From: Axinella damicornis | Taxonomy: Eukaryota; Porifera; Demospongiae; Axinellida; Axinellidae | Reading direction: 5' to 3' | DNA: 64,000 bases | NCBI GenBank assembly: GCA_963931865.1 | Contig: OZ007516.1 | Span: forward strand, 11,480,785 to 11,544,784 | Part shown: positions 32,795-42,985 of the stretch, one piece after another | How positions within the stretch are numbered: position 1 is the first letter of the stretch | How the letters are laid out: each line of letters opens with the position of its first letter | Translations under genes and position numbers: made by a program | Notes under the pieces: generated by a model | Database searches by the model: none | Seen by the model: the letters and a program-made list of their open reading frames with translations, nothing else | What the model was told of the DNA's origin: nothing

Positions 32795-32813
32795 AGCGCA
32801 GCGGCCAAAGCTA

Positions 32814-32873
32814 TAGCCTCGTTCCCAGACCAGCATTTCTGCGAAAAGCTGGTGGGGCGTGGAACCTGATGCT
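32814..32873. mobile_element. Degenerate 60-bp hairpin of the same family
   Basis: TAGCCTCGTTCCCAGACCAG, then ATTTCTGCGAAAA and the diverged mirror GCTGGTGGGGCGTGGAACC up to GATGCTA. No clear 9-bp duplication. Sits 20 bp from the 52-bp element and just upstream of the truncated LINE. Confidence 0.4.
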
Positions 32874-32884
32874 ATCGACGCGAC

Positions 32885-35127
32885 TTGATTATTGGTCCGG
32901 CAGGAAGTACATACAGGGAGTGGAAAGCAGCGGGCTGTCCAAGGTCTGGTGACAAGTTTGAAAATCGCAAGAAAACCAAACGAGATGTTGCATCCTTCTT
33001 ATCGAAGAGCAGAGCCCGTCTGGAACGTCAGAATATTCAGAAACGTGACGAGTTGTTTGCTACCTCTGATCCTCGCCGTTTCAAATATCACACTCAGAGA
33101 ACTGAAGGTACAAGTCTATTGATTGACGGCACTCTTGAAACTAACCCTACCACTGTTTTGAACAATTGGGCCTCTTATTTTGCCAATCTGAGTGAATCTC
33201 AAATTCCAACCAGTCAGCCACTCCCAGACACATGGTCAATCAACCAACTTGAGGCCAGTACCTACTCTGAAAACGATAATATCTTAATTCCCCATTTGTA
33301 GTTGAAGAGTTAGAAGCTGCCATCCATCATCTCAACAAAGACAGCGCAGGAGGTCATGATAATCTGTCTCCAAGTCACCTCTTGTATAGTGGTCCAATTT
33401 TTAAAAATTGGATTTGCAAGATCTTCAATGACATTCTTGCACTTGAGGACATCCCTTCCTCTTTCAAACAAGGAATCATCCGTCCCGTGTACAAAGGCAA
33501 AGGCAAAGACCCGTTGATACAACGCAGCTACAGAGGCATCACCTTAACCTCTGTCTTGGCCAAGACCTTTGAATTCGTTCTACTAGATCGTCTACTTCCC
33601 ATCATCTCTGATGCCCTAATTCCACAGCTCACTCAAACAGCATACCAGAAAGGAGTCTCCTGCTCCGAGGCTATCTTTGCCTGTCAAGAAGCAATAGCCA
33701 AGTATACATCTGAAGGAGATCATATCTACTCTTGCTTCTATGATTTGGCCTCAGCATTCGACACAGTTGAATACCCAGTCCTCTTGAGCCATCTTAAATG
33801 TGCGGGTATGACGGGCAAATCCTGGCGCCTCATAAAACAGTGGTACAAAGACCCTCTCTCGTCTGTCCGTTTAAAAGGCCTGTCATCATCACCCTTTCCA
33901 ATCCACCGGGGTGTTCGACAGGGCTCGGTTCTCTCACCTGTCCTTTTTCTCCTAGTGATGGACCCTATATTGGTGGAACTGAGAGAAAAATCTTGCGGTT
34001 TAAGCATCAATGGCTTGTTCATCGGAGCCCTGTCTCACGCTGATGATATTCGCTCTCTATCAACTAACCTCTCTGACTGCAAGCTTCAGATCTCTGCTGT
34101 AAGCTCATTTGCAAAGTCCAGACACCTCACCCTGAGCACTGAAAAGTGTGAAGCAGTTATATCGCCGTCTGTTCCAGCTAACAAGTCATGTATTGAAGTG
34201 GATGGCATAGAAATCCCCATTGTCCAGTCTGCCAGATGTCTCGGAGCTTGGTGGTCATCCTCCCCCTCTAGTGCCAATTGGATCGAGCAAAACATCAAGA
34301 AGGCCAGGGGTGCTTTCTTTGCCAGGGGCAGCGGTGTCTTCCATGGGTTGCTAAACCCTCTCTCCTCGAGAAGTATTGTCGAAAGTTGTGTGCTTCCAGT
34401 CCTACTCTATGGTGCCGAATCGTGGGCACTAAATCTGTCACTTCTGAAGAAACTCGACTCTTTCCAAGCCGAAATTGGAAGACGAATTCTCTGTTTGCGT
34501 AAAACAACAGCAACGAACATTGTCCGCCTGGCCCTCCAGTGGCCTAGTATCAGAGCTCGAATTCTGTGTATCAAGTTGGCATTCCTGTTGAAGATCTTAT
34601 TAAAGGAGGAATCTCTGAGTTCTCGTGTTTTCCGCTCACTTTCAGTCAATGACGTTGAATCCCTGGTATTGGTCAAACAGTGTCGCTTCCTAGAGTCAGC
34701 GTATGGTACCAGCTTCACTTCTACTGTGCTATCCTCTCCTGAGGAGATCTCTCTGTCTCAATTGAAGAATGACATTATATCTATGGACCACAGTCTCCTA
34801 TTGTCAGAATGTGACTCTCATCCCTCACAACACTGGGTTCTCAATATCGCCACATCTACTAACAGCAGTTGGCCGAAAGTGTGGAACCACGCCTTGGAGA
34901 GAGGCCATTTTGGGACACTATGCTCTCAGACTTTGTTGAGGCTTCTCAGCCTACATGTGCACTCTGACAACAAATGCCCAGTAGACGGATGCTCCCATTA
35001 CGTTGAATCGGAGTCAGTGGTTGATCACTTTCTATCAGAACACACCTCTTTGGATATCTCGGCAGAACATTGTATGGAAGCTCTCAAGACCTGCTCTGAG
35101 GACCTATATAACTATGGAAAATTATAA
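32885..35127 (+). pseudogene. Non-LTR reverse transcriptase with HADD box and C-terminal C2H2 finger, frameshifted
   Basis: The first frame (32885 to about 33285) encodes the linker normally found between endonuclease and RT (RDELFATSDPRRFKYH, LNNWASYFANL). A one-base shift near 33285 leads to a second frame that starts FVVEELEAAIHHL and stays open to 35127. In that second frame (codons from 33382) motifs are YRGITLTSVLAK, FYDLASAFD, RGVRQGSVLSP and HADD at 219-222 in place of YADD. The tail has CPVDGC and HFLSEH, a C2H2-type finger near 34975-35043. The endonuclease is missing, so it is a 5'-truncated copy. Apart from the shift the RT is intact. The lineage differs from the 28.9-kb LINE. Confidence 0.85.
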
Positions 35128-35129
35128 AA

Positions 35130-36738
35130 TGAAATTTTTAGAGACATTTGGAACAATAACTAAATTTTAATATTGTATGAGTTCATTCCTGTCTTCGTTT
35201 TCTGTGTTCTGTATGCCATCCTGCATAAGGGTCATGAGATGTCAATCAAAAAAATAATGTACCTTAACCCATCGCCCTACTTCCAACAACCACCATGCAG
35301 TCAGAAAACCCTTGCCTGTACACTGTTTAGACTGTGGTACATGTACAATGTTATGGTATAATTTTTGTAGCTTCTAATTTTTGTAGCTTCTATAATTTTG
35401 TAGATGTTCAACTGCTGCCAGTTTGCCATGTTGAGGAAGCAATCAATGACCTGAAAATGAAGATGAGGTATAATAATTATGATTGCAATTGACAATTAAA
35501 TTGCATTGCACATAGGAATCAGTGTGTAGCTACACAAATCAGAAATGAATGCCGAATGCATGCCGTTGTAGCGAGCACTTGACTCTATAAACAAAGCAGA
35601 AATGAGTTAATTATCAATGTAAAGTGCTGTAGAAAAATATTCAACACCTTCCATCACGGAAATATGGCTTTACATGTTTACTCGAACCAGTCCTCTATAG
35701 ATCTGCATATGACACGCAACTACCACCACCGGAAGGTGATGGTCCAGGCTGGTATGGGGTGGATGTTTACTGTGCATGCAGACTTTTGAAGCCGACCCAA
35801 ATCCTCTGATGTGCAGCAGAAGCTGCATGCTCCTCTCTGCTTGTCACCTACTGTAGCTAACCACCAGATAACAGAATACACCCAGCAAATGATGCTTTTG
35901 GAACATTGAAACCATGAGAGCGAGTGTCATCAAGGTGAACCATGTTGACATCTTGAACACCATGCAAGAAATTCACCTTTCTACTGTATCAGCGGCTGAC
36001 TGTAAAGGAATGTAACAGATGTGAATGATGCAGCAAGTATGCGGTACCACCTGTCCGACCTTCCTGACCATATTAGACAACCATACAGGAGAGTGTGCTG
36101 GATTGGCATGCACACAGCTTAATCCAGCATACACCCCATTGCAGGTGACTCCTAAGGGAACAAATGCTGGTGCCAGGACAAGTCTGATGTACATGTACAT
36201 GTACAGTGAAATCAATCAGGATAGACATAACAGTCACAGTATTATTTCTGCTGTAGCTATATAGACTAGCCACATGCATTCCACAGTTATTTATACACAA
36301 CATGCTAGCAATCTAGAACCATCACAAGGCACATGTTCATAATAAAAGTTGAAGTCCCCACTGCAACATGTAGGTACGTGGCAAGCTCATTATTTTGAGC
36401 AGAAGAGCTCAGGTGATCAAGTTCACAAGTTATAAGCATTGTGTTACAAGTGTTGGTCTGTCTTGCGGTCTTGCACACCACAATTGCCTGCAGGGGATGA
36501 GGAAGAGACAGACAAGCTAAACCAGAGACATCATAATCATAATGATACTGCTCACAAGCTGTGCGTGCTTATGTGCAACCAAATGGTGAAAGACAACACT
36601 GAGCTGGACAATGGTGATGATGCAATGGTGAATGTGGCACGCGGTTGCACTTGCACTGGTGCGTGGTTATTCTTTAGCCAAAATTCCAACAAAAGTTGCA
36701 TTGACTGTACTGCATGCTAATGGTAGTTAGGGATGGTA
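35130..36738. other. No recognised gene
   Basis: A 17-bp direct repeat (TAATTTTTGTAGCTTC, about 35360-35400) probably belongs to the tail of the preceding LINE. The remainder, including ORF 36439-36720, shows no motif. Confidence 0.4.
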
Positions 36739-36834
36739 ACCACAGGCTGGTTATAGCTTACTATAATCCAGTGCTTACAATTATATAAGATGGCTTATAA
36801 CTGAGTCTAGTATAAGCCTGTTATACCACCAGCC

Positions 36835-36999
36835 TAGCTTCGTTCCTAGGCCTATCCCGTTTTTTGTTCTTTGGTTTGTGTTGACATTAATACGGATGCG
36901 GAAGGGCGGTGAAAAATCGCCGCCCTTCCGCATCCACGTATTATTGTCAACACTAACCGAAGTACAGAAAAAAACGGGGTAGGCCCGGCAACGAGGCTA
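36835..36999. mobile_element. 165-bp foldback MITE with perfect 9-bp target duplication
   Basis: Almost the whole element is one hairpin: the left arm TAGCTTCGTTCCTAGGCCTA runs on to GGAAGGGCGG, the loop is TGAAAAATCG, and the mirrored right arm ends AACGAGGCTA. Exact repeats CCACCAGCC flank it (36826-36834 and 37000-37008). Same termini and duplication length as the elements at 8461, 27721 and 32743. Confidence 0.9.
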
Positions 37000-37870
37000 C
37001 CACCAGCCTATAACATTGCTGGTTATAGCTAGCACACTCTTATAACAGTTACTGCATGTGCAGTGTTTTACAACATTGTTATAATACCACTCTTACAATT
37101 GGGCAGTTTTATAATACAACTCTTGTGCGGTGTTTTACAACACAGTTATAATACCCTTCAGACAACAGTCACACATGGAAGCTAGCTACACATGCAATAA
37201 TTATTGCAGTGGCCATTTAGAATTCCTTCAAATTTAAAGATCAGTATATACAGAACATGGTAGCTATACTGCCATGGATGCAGCTGTAGATGCAATATGA
37301 CAGTGTGGACGCTGATTATAGTATAGTTACAGTCAATTATACTATAATTAGAGATGGTCATGCATTGTGCACATGCATGAGGAAATACTGGTAATTAAAT
37401 AATAATCATATACATGACAGAAAGCGCAGTAACTCCAGCTGACCTTAAGCATGCACAGTTGCTTTTGATGTGGGAAGCCTTGATTGAGTGTTTAAATAGT
37501 AACCTTGTTTCTCATTTATCGGCCTCACTATATAGCACATGCATAGGCAAGCTTAAGTGTTATAGGTGTATGACTATTTTTTGGATGGGTGTAAGCAGTT
37601 GATATAAAATTGAATTTCAAGTTCACATTAGAACGTAATAATTATACCATGTGATTATCTTTTCTGTCTCCATCTTCTATAGAGTCGTATTTGTACGGCT
37701 CACAACTCCTTTTAACAAGCTTCCCAGTTCAGTTTTTGTTGCGCAGTAATCCTTTTAACACGTAACTTCAGTCTTTCTCTTGAATGCATACACACAGGAC
37801 ACAGGATCACAAGTGTGGAGAACCAGGCAGTCGTGACAAAACTTGATGAAGCAATTGATTCTTTCCATAG

Positions 37871-38167
37871 GCACTACGCCTGCCCAGTCAGCCAGACTAT
37901 GAATCTGAAACATGGGTCAATAATCTGGCCACCAGAAATGGTGGCCAAATTGTCTTAAATTCAATCACTTCACAACTAGTAGATGGGATGTACCACCATA
38001 TGTCGCCATCTCAAGCAGACACATTCGAATCCAGTCTACTTCCGTTTGTCGTCTGGGCAACTCAGTGCCAGGCCACGTTAGTGTCTGCTGGGCAGTTCTT
38101 CCGAATATCTCTCAGTGGAATCGGGAGCATCACCATAACACACAAGGTCATTGGACCGTTTGTGTAA
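37871..38167 (+). CDS. Putative terminal exon, unassigned 98-residue segment
   Basis: A strong 3' splice site (TTGATTCTTTCCATAG) at 37855-37870 opens a frame of 98 codons: ALRLPSQPDYESETWVNN, then NGGQIVLNSITSQLVDGMY, LLPFVVWATQCQA and ISLSGIGSITITHKV before TAA at 38165. Composition and length are protein-like. An alternative frame from an acceptor at 37797 (TSVENQAVVTKLDEAIDSF and on to TAA at 37956) is also open. Comparison with the copy at 41614 helps little: one change is silent in the first frame and not in the second, but the copy has a 10-bp deletion. No family recognised. Confidence 0.45.
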   Translation, partial: ALRLPSQPDYESETWVNNLATRNGGQIVLNSITSQLVDGMYHHMSPSQADTFESSLLPFVVWATQCQATLVSAGQFFRISLSGIGSITITHKVIGPFV

Positions 38168-38371
38168 ATATAAAATATAAACCTGAAGTTGTGTGTACAA
38201 TAATACAGTGTTTCCTCAAGAGCTACAGTAAGTGTAGAAGAAAAATTCTGTTACGCTGAAGCAAAGGGTAAGTTCTGATCTATTGTCCTGTTTAATAATT
38301 GGCATGGGTGGAGCACACGATTGTCAGTGTTGAGTAGGGGCGATTTCACATTCCAAAGTTGCTTGCACTAT

Positions 38372-38831
38372 TTCCTGCAGGCATATGAGAGGAGAGCTTG
38401 TGTCGTTCGTCCAGGAAATGAAGCCAAATTTTGGGTTGATGTTACGGCTGACATGATGTCAGAGGAAGAGCGAGTTGGAGACAGATACGTTCGGCATCCT
38501 CCATCGTATAGATCCCAAAAACGGAGTAAATTTATTATGAAACTGGACCAGCACGCTAGCAAAAGTCAAGTTCCAATGCATGATTCAGTCGTCAGGAAGG
38601 ATCGCCCCTAAACTACCTACTCCAAGGCATGCCAAGCCTTGGATGATCCGAGTAGAGCCACCACATGATCAAGGTGATGAAGCTGATCAAGGTGATGAAG
38701 TTGATCAAGGTGTCAAAGCTGATCGTACTGGCGGTGAGTCCATTGATGGCGACCACCACCACGGCATTGATGACCCAGTTGCTAGTGCGAGCGATGATCT
38801 TTTCAGTTCAGAAGACGCTGAATCTGACTGA
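38372..38831 (+). pseudogene. Second exon-like ORF: conserved repeat-type domain plus acidic tail, frameshifted
   Basis: After an acceptor-like CTATTTCCTGCAG (ends about 38381) the frame reads AYERRACVVRPGNEAKFWVD, VTADMMSEEERVGDRYV, RHPPSYRSQKRSKFIMKLDQ. Around 38600 it passes to another frame with PTPRHAKPWMIRVEP and a tail of DQGDEADQGDEVDQG-type repeats ending in acidic SSEDAESD. The MSDEE, R-H-P-P-S-Y-R-S and AKPWM order resembles ORFs dispersed in invertebrate genomes, but I cannot name the family. One frame change or an unseen intron separates the halves. Confidence 0.45.
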
Positions 38832-39636
38832 AATGTGATTGTATTGTTGTGTTATCAGTGTTGATTCTACTCAATTTTGATTATCCTTGATGACATAATT
38901 ATGCAGTAATTGCATGATTGCGCTAATAACTCAGCTATAAGAGTGTTGTAAAACAGTTGTTATAAGAGTGTTGTAAACCAGTGGTAGGCATGTTATAGTC
39001 TGTTTTAAGACAAGCTGAAATCATAAGTATAAGTTCAGTTATACTACCCTCTTATATTATATATATAGCTTATTACAGCCTGTTGTCAGACACTGTTATA
39101 AGCTGCTTAATGTTTTAGGAGGTGTATATCAACTGTTTTAGTGGTGCTTATACTAAGCTTTTTACACAGTGAACAAGCACTTGAATAGCTTCAGAAGAAA
39201 GAGCTGGGAGGTTGGACTAAGTAAAGGAAGGCTGGCTATTGGGTACTATTTGCAATGAATTTCATTATGTTGTATGCCATTGCTGTGTATTGAGTGCATG
39301 ACATGAGACCATGCACGCACTGTGCATTGCACAGGTGCACAGGGTGTTCATCCAAGAAAAGGTGTTGGGTATACCATCTAAGGCAGGTGCGAAGCGTCAT
39401 CCTTCAAACCTTACACACTTCAGCGGAATTTCGCGCATGTACGAGACCCTTATGAGGAATTCCAAGGACTAGAACTTTGCTTGATCCCCAGTAGCTACAC
39501 CTTGTTCTTTCACCATTATTTTTGGCATTTAGCTATACTGCATCATTCTGTGTGCTGATCCATACAATGCATTCCTCCTGGTTGGACAATCATCGGCAGT
39601 ACATTCCAGTGTTTCATGCAAGTTTGGGGTCACTTA

Positions 39637-39755
39637 AGCCCCGTTTACACGCACTAAACCGGGTTACATTAATCCGGATTGGAATCCGGATTAGTGCTGT
39701 CCACACGCGCGACGCGAAGCCAGATTAACTCACTCTGTGTAAACGCATTAAGTGG
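39637..39755. mobile_element. Possible short hAT/Harbinger-type MITE
   Basis: CCCCGTTTACACGCACTAA at the left and GTGTAAACGCATTAAG at the right are inverted. The inside has TTAATCCGGATT and AATCCGGATTAG, a nested palindrome. Termini of the CCCCGTTTACAC kind are common in DNA transposons. No clear target duplication. It might instead be the left end of the Harbinger element at 39.9 kb. Confidence 0.4.
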
Positions 39756-39932
39756 TTTCAACCCGATCACCTGAGGTGCTCTACATTTGGAGTCAGCAGC
39801 GAGAAGCAAGAAGAAAGAAGAGAACTTGCCACAGAGAAGGAGCTACGCAAGTCAACAGGTATGTACACCGTTCTGACTTGTTAATTTTGTTGTTGAGCAT
39901 GCGCAGGTGTTCTGATTGCTTAGTTACGACGT

Positions 39933-40607
39933 ATGAAAAGGTTGACAATGGAGAGAATTGTTGCGTGCATGATTTTGGTGTTGAATTCGAAGAAGCGGCG
40001 AGTAAGCAATGGTATCAAACGTAGGAAAAGGCTACGAACTCGCAGAGCAAGTGCATTTGCCAGAAGGCAATCGCAAGAGCGTTTTATATTTACATTGCTG
40101 TTATCCATGGCTGCACTGACCCATCATGCACCAGAAAGATCACTGTGGGTGAAAGAGAGGAGCAGTCACTGGTGGCAACATGTAGTCAACTGCATGTTTA
40201 TGCCACATGACTGGCTAGAAAATTTTCCCATGTCACATGCCACCTTCCTATATCTGTGCAATGAGTTACGCTCATCAGTAAAAAAGGACGACACTGTGAT
40301 GAGGAAAGCTATTCCTGTAGAACAGCGAATAGCACTCACACTCTGGTTTTTGTCAACAAATGCCGACAATCGAACAATTGGGCACCTCTTTGGTGTGTCC
40401 AAGGCTACCATCTGTGTTGTAACTAAGCAAGTGTGTTCAGCCATAGTCGAGATCTTGTTGCCAAAGTATATACAATTCCCCAGTGGTGATGGTCTGACAC
40501 AAGTTGTTGATGGATTTAAACACAAGTTGGGATTTTCACAATGTGCGGGAGCGGTTGACGGCACACACATTCCAATAGTATCGCACATGCGCGCGCGGGG
40601 TAATTAG
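39933..40607 (+). pseudogene. Harbinger (PIF) transposase, truncated after the first catalytic aspartate
   Basis: A 224-codon frame has a basic N-terminus and then the conserved region HARBI1-type transposases show: PVEQRIALTLWFLSTNADNR, TIGHLFGVSKATICVV (helix-turn-helix), PKYIQFPSGD, GFSQCAGAVDGTHIPI. That D is the first DDE residue. The frame ends 11 codons later at an unrelated GC-rich spot, so the second aspartate and the glutamate are missing. 224 residues remain of about 350-400. The following ORF looks like the tail of the partner Myb-like protein, so an internal deletion has joined two genes. Confidence 0.85.
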
Positions 40608-40676
40608 CTCATGCATGGGAGAGTATAGCAATGCATCTAAAGTTATGTAAACGATATATAGAAATTCTATAGAGAG

Positions 40677-40877
40677 TTGGACAACATTCTGGGACATCGA
40701 TCAGCCTCAGTCCCAGCGGTTTTGTTGGACACTGGTACTAGCAATACAGCAGCCGATTCACAGGAGAGTGCTGAGGAAGAAGCCAATGGTAATTTAATTA
40801 TCACTAGGTCTGAACAATTACGGAATTTCCATCAGTTTACTGCTGCATCCACCATAGCACCTTTAACTGGCACTTAG
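40677..40877 (+). pseudogene. Myb/SANT-like Harbinger accessory protein, tail fragment
   Basis: LDNILGHRSASVPAVLLDTG followed by an acidic linker (ADSQESAEEEANG) resembles the segment after the trihelix Myb-like domain in the second Harbinger protein, usually (F/L)-D-x-(I/V)-L-G-H-R-P-A. The DNA-binding part is missing. Its position next to the truncated transposase supports the link. Confidence 0.5.
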
Positions 40878-40879
40878 GA

Positions 40880-41262
40880 ATCCTCACGCAAGCTGTAGCC
40901 CATAATGGTCTTCTGTATGCAACAAGCACTTTGGAAATCGATCCAACTTACATTATCATTTGATTGGACATTTTGTGTTCTTGCATTAATAATCTGTAAG
41001 AAGACATGGTTGTAATTAAATATTTGCTTTAAACTATCGAGATCAACCCACTTTAGTTTAGCAGTGTCAGCGGAAATGCCCGGGCGCCCGCGGGTGGGCT
41101 GCGGTACGCGGTACGATCGTACCGTAATAGCTACGTCTGCCAGAATCGCACGGTCCCGCCCTGTATCGCGCAACAGGCGATATACGTAGCTTGTGCTTAT
41201 CGTGATACCCCCAAGGATGTATCGAGCGATACTTCCAGCGATTACCGCCATGCAGTTTTGCT
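40880..41262. other. GC-rich island, no assignable gene
   Basis: The stretch 41075-41235 is far richer in G, C and CpG (GCCCGGGCGCCCGCGGG, GTACGCGGTACGATCGTACC) than its AT-rich flanks. A minus-strand ORF of 125 codons (40874-41251) covers it but shows no motif. Confidence 0.35.
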
Positions 41263-41613
41263 CGGGTAGGTGTATGACTATTTTTTGGATGGGTGTAAGC
41301 AGTTTATATAAAATAGAATTTCAACTTCACATCAGTAGGATCATCAGAATGTGGATAGAACGTAAATAATTATACCATGTGATTATCTTTCCTGTCTCCA
41401 TCTTCTATAGAGTCGTATTTGTACGACTCACAACTCCTTTGAACAAGCTTCCCAGTTCAACTTGGAAGAAACGTTAGTTTTGTTGTGCAGTAATCCTTTT
41501 TAACGTAACTTCAGTCTTTCTCTTGAATGCATACACACAGGATACAGGATCACAAGTGTGGAGAACCAGGCAGTCGTGACAAAACTTGATGAGGCAATTG
41601 ATTCTTTCCATAG

Positions 41614-41900
41614 GCGCTACGCCTGCCCAGTCAGCCAGACTATGAATCTGAAACATGGGTCAATAATCTGGCCACCAGAAATGGTGGCCAAATTGTCTTA
41701 AATTCAATCACTTCACAACAAGTAGATGGCATATGTCGCCATCTCAAGCAGACACATTCGAATCCAGTCTACTTCCGTTTGTCGTCTGGGCAACTCAGTG
41801 CCAGGCCGCGTTAGTGTCTGCTGGGCAGTTCTTCCGAATATCTCTCAGTGGAATCGGGAGCATCACCATAACACACAAGGTCATTGAACTGTTTGCGTAA
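41614..41900 (+). pseudogene. Broken copy of the 98-codon exon
   Basis: Same acceptor and same start (ALRLPSQPDYESETWVNN) as at 37871. A 10-bp deletion after GTAGATGG (about 41728) shifts the frame and removes the rest of the protein. Other changes: L to Q, T to A, and three in the last six codons. Confidence 0.75.
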
Positions 41901-41956
41901 ATATAAAATACAAACCTGAAGTTGTTTATTGATTGTCAAGGGGGCTTATATTATTG

Positions 41957-42096
41957 CAGTATGCACAATAATACAGTGTTTCCTCAGTGTGTACAATAAT
42001 ACAGTGTTTCCTCAGTGTGTACAATAATACAGTGTTTCCTCAGTGTGTACAATAATACAGTGTTTCCTCAGTGTGTACAATAATACAGTGTTTCCT
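41957..42096. repeat. 28-bp tandem repeat, five units
   Basis: Five units of CAGTGTGTACAATAATACAG plus TGTTTCCT; only the first differs slightly. The 38.2-kb copy has a single unit, so expansion happened after duplication. Confidence 0.95.
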
Positions 42097-42349
42097 CAAG
42101 ATCTATAGAGCTACAGTAAGTGTAGAAGAAAAATTCTGTTGTTGCAAAGGGTCATTTCTTACTCAAAAGTACGCCCACCCTACTAAACAGGAAAGCACTT
42201 GAATAGCTCCAGAAGTACTGTCAAAGAGCTGGGAGGTTGGACTAAGAAATGAAGGCTGGCTATTGGGTACTATTTGCAATGAATTTCATTATGTTGTATG
42301 CCATTGCTGTGTACTGAGTGCATGACATGAGACCATGCACGCGCTGTGC

Positions 42350-42985
42350 ATTGCATGTTTGTGTCTTCTTGTATGCAATCACCTAGCATAGTACCAGCAG
42401 CGTGCACTACGGATTTCTCAGAAGCAGCAGCCTCAAAGATGGTCTGCGCACTCTACGTCATTCAAGCACTCCTGCTGTGTCTTGTTTGCTGTTCCTGTAG
42501 ATACACTCACACGAAGAGATTGTTCCTGCTCACCAAGAAACTCCGGGAGTAGTAGTTAAGCCTTGCTAGAATGACTGTTGTAGTATGGCACTTATATATC
42601 AGCTGATTTTACACACGTACTTGGGTGCATGGGCCTACTTTCGAGTCAAGGATGGGCCTATTTTCAGGAGAGGGGTTGAAAAGGTGTTTCGTGGAAGTCC
42701 ACCGATTGTATACAGCTTCTTTGGAACATGCAAACGGTTTTCACCCTTTCAAGAGTATACTGTTAATTCTATACTACCATTCTGAGCATCGACATGACAC
42801 CTAGAATGCTTGATTGGCATTCCTAAAATGTTTTACCTGAGTTGCTGTTTTCAACAACAGGATTGCCTTCACCACAGTGCACTATAGGATCCCACAAAAT
42901 CTTTCTGGATAGTATGATTGTTCACACCTAATTAGCTCTTTATGGTGATTTGTTTTCCTACTGTACATGACATATAGATTTCCAG
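42350..42985. other. No recognised gene
   Basis: ORFs at 42346-42552 and 42585-42785 lack motifs. A dispersed-repeat word shared with 23.0 kb lies at 42465-42490. Confidence 0.35.

Larger units (their letters stand above)
36740..39170. mobile_element. 2.4-kb region bounded by degenerate inverted repeats, carrying two exons
   Basis: About 250 bp at 36740-37170 (ACAGGCT, TTATAGCT, CTTATAACTGAG, CTATAACAT, CACTCTTATAACA, TGTTTTACAACA) recur inverted and in order at about 38930-39110. The match is patchy but colinear, so these look like old terminal or subterminal repeats rich in TTATAA. A 165-bp MITE has inserted in the left arm. Between the arms lie the two exon-like ORFs at 37871 and 38372. 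A duplicate at 41.26-42.35 kb contains the middle but lacks both arms. Confidence 0.45.
41263..42350. repeat. Diverged partial duplicate of 37556-39335
   Basis: TAGGTGTATGACTATTTTTT through the splice site, the 98-codon exon and its 3' flank match 37556-38260 at over 90%. The match resumes at 42190-42350 with 39173-39335. The stretch 38262-39172 (second exon and right inverted repeat) is absent. This copy additionally has a 28-bp repeat expanded to five units. Confidence 0.9.

Noticed and set aside
40874..41251. 125-codon minus-strand ORF
   Set aside because: No motif; it follows the GC-rich patch, where stop codons are rarer by composition.
41957..42096. 28-bp repeats as a CRISPR array
   Set aside because: The repeats abut each other directly; there are no spacers.
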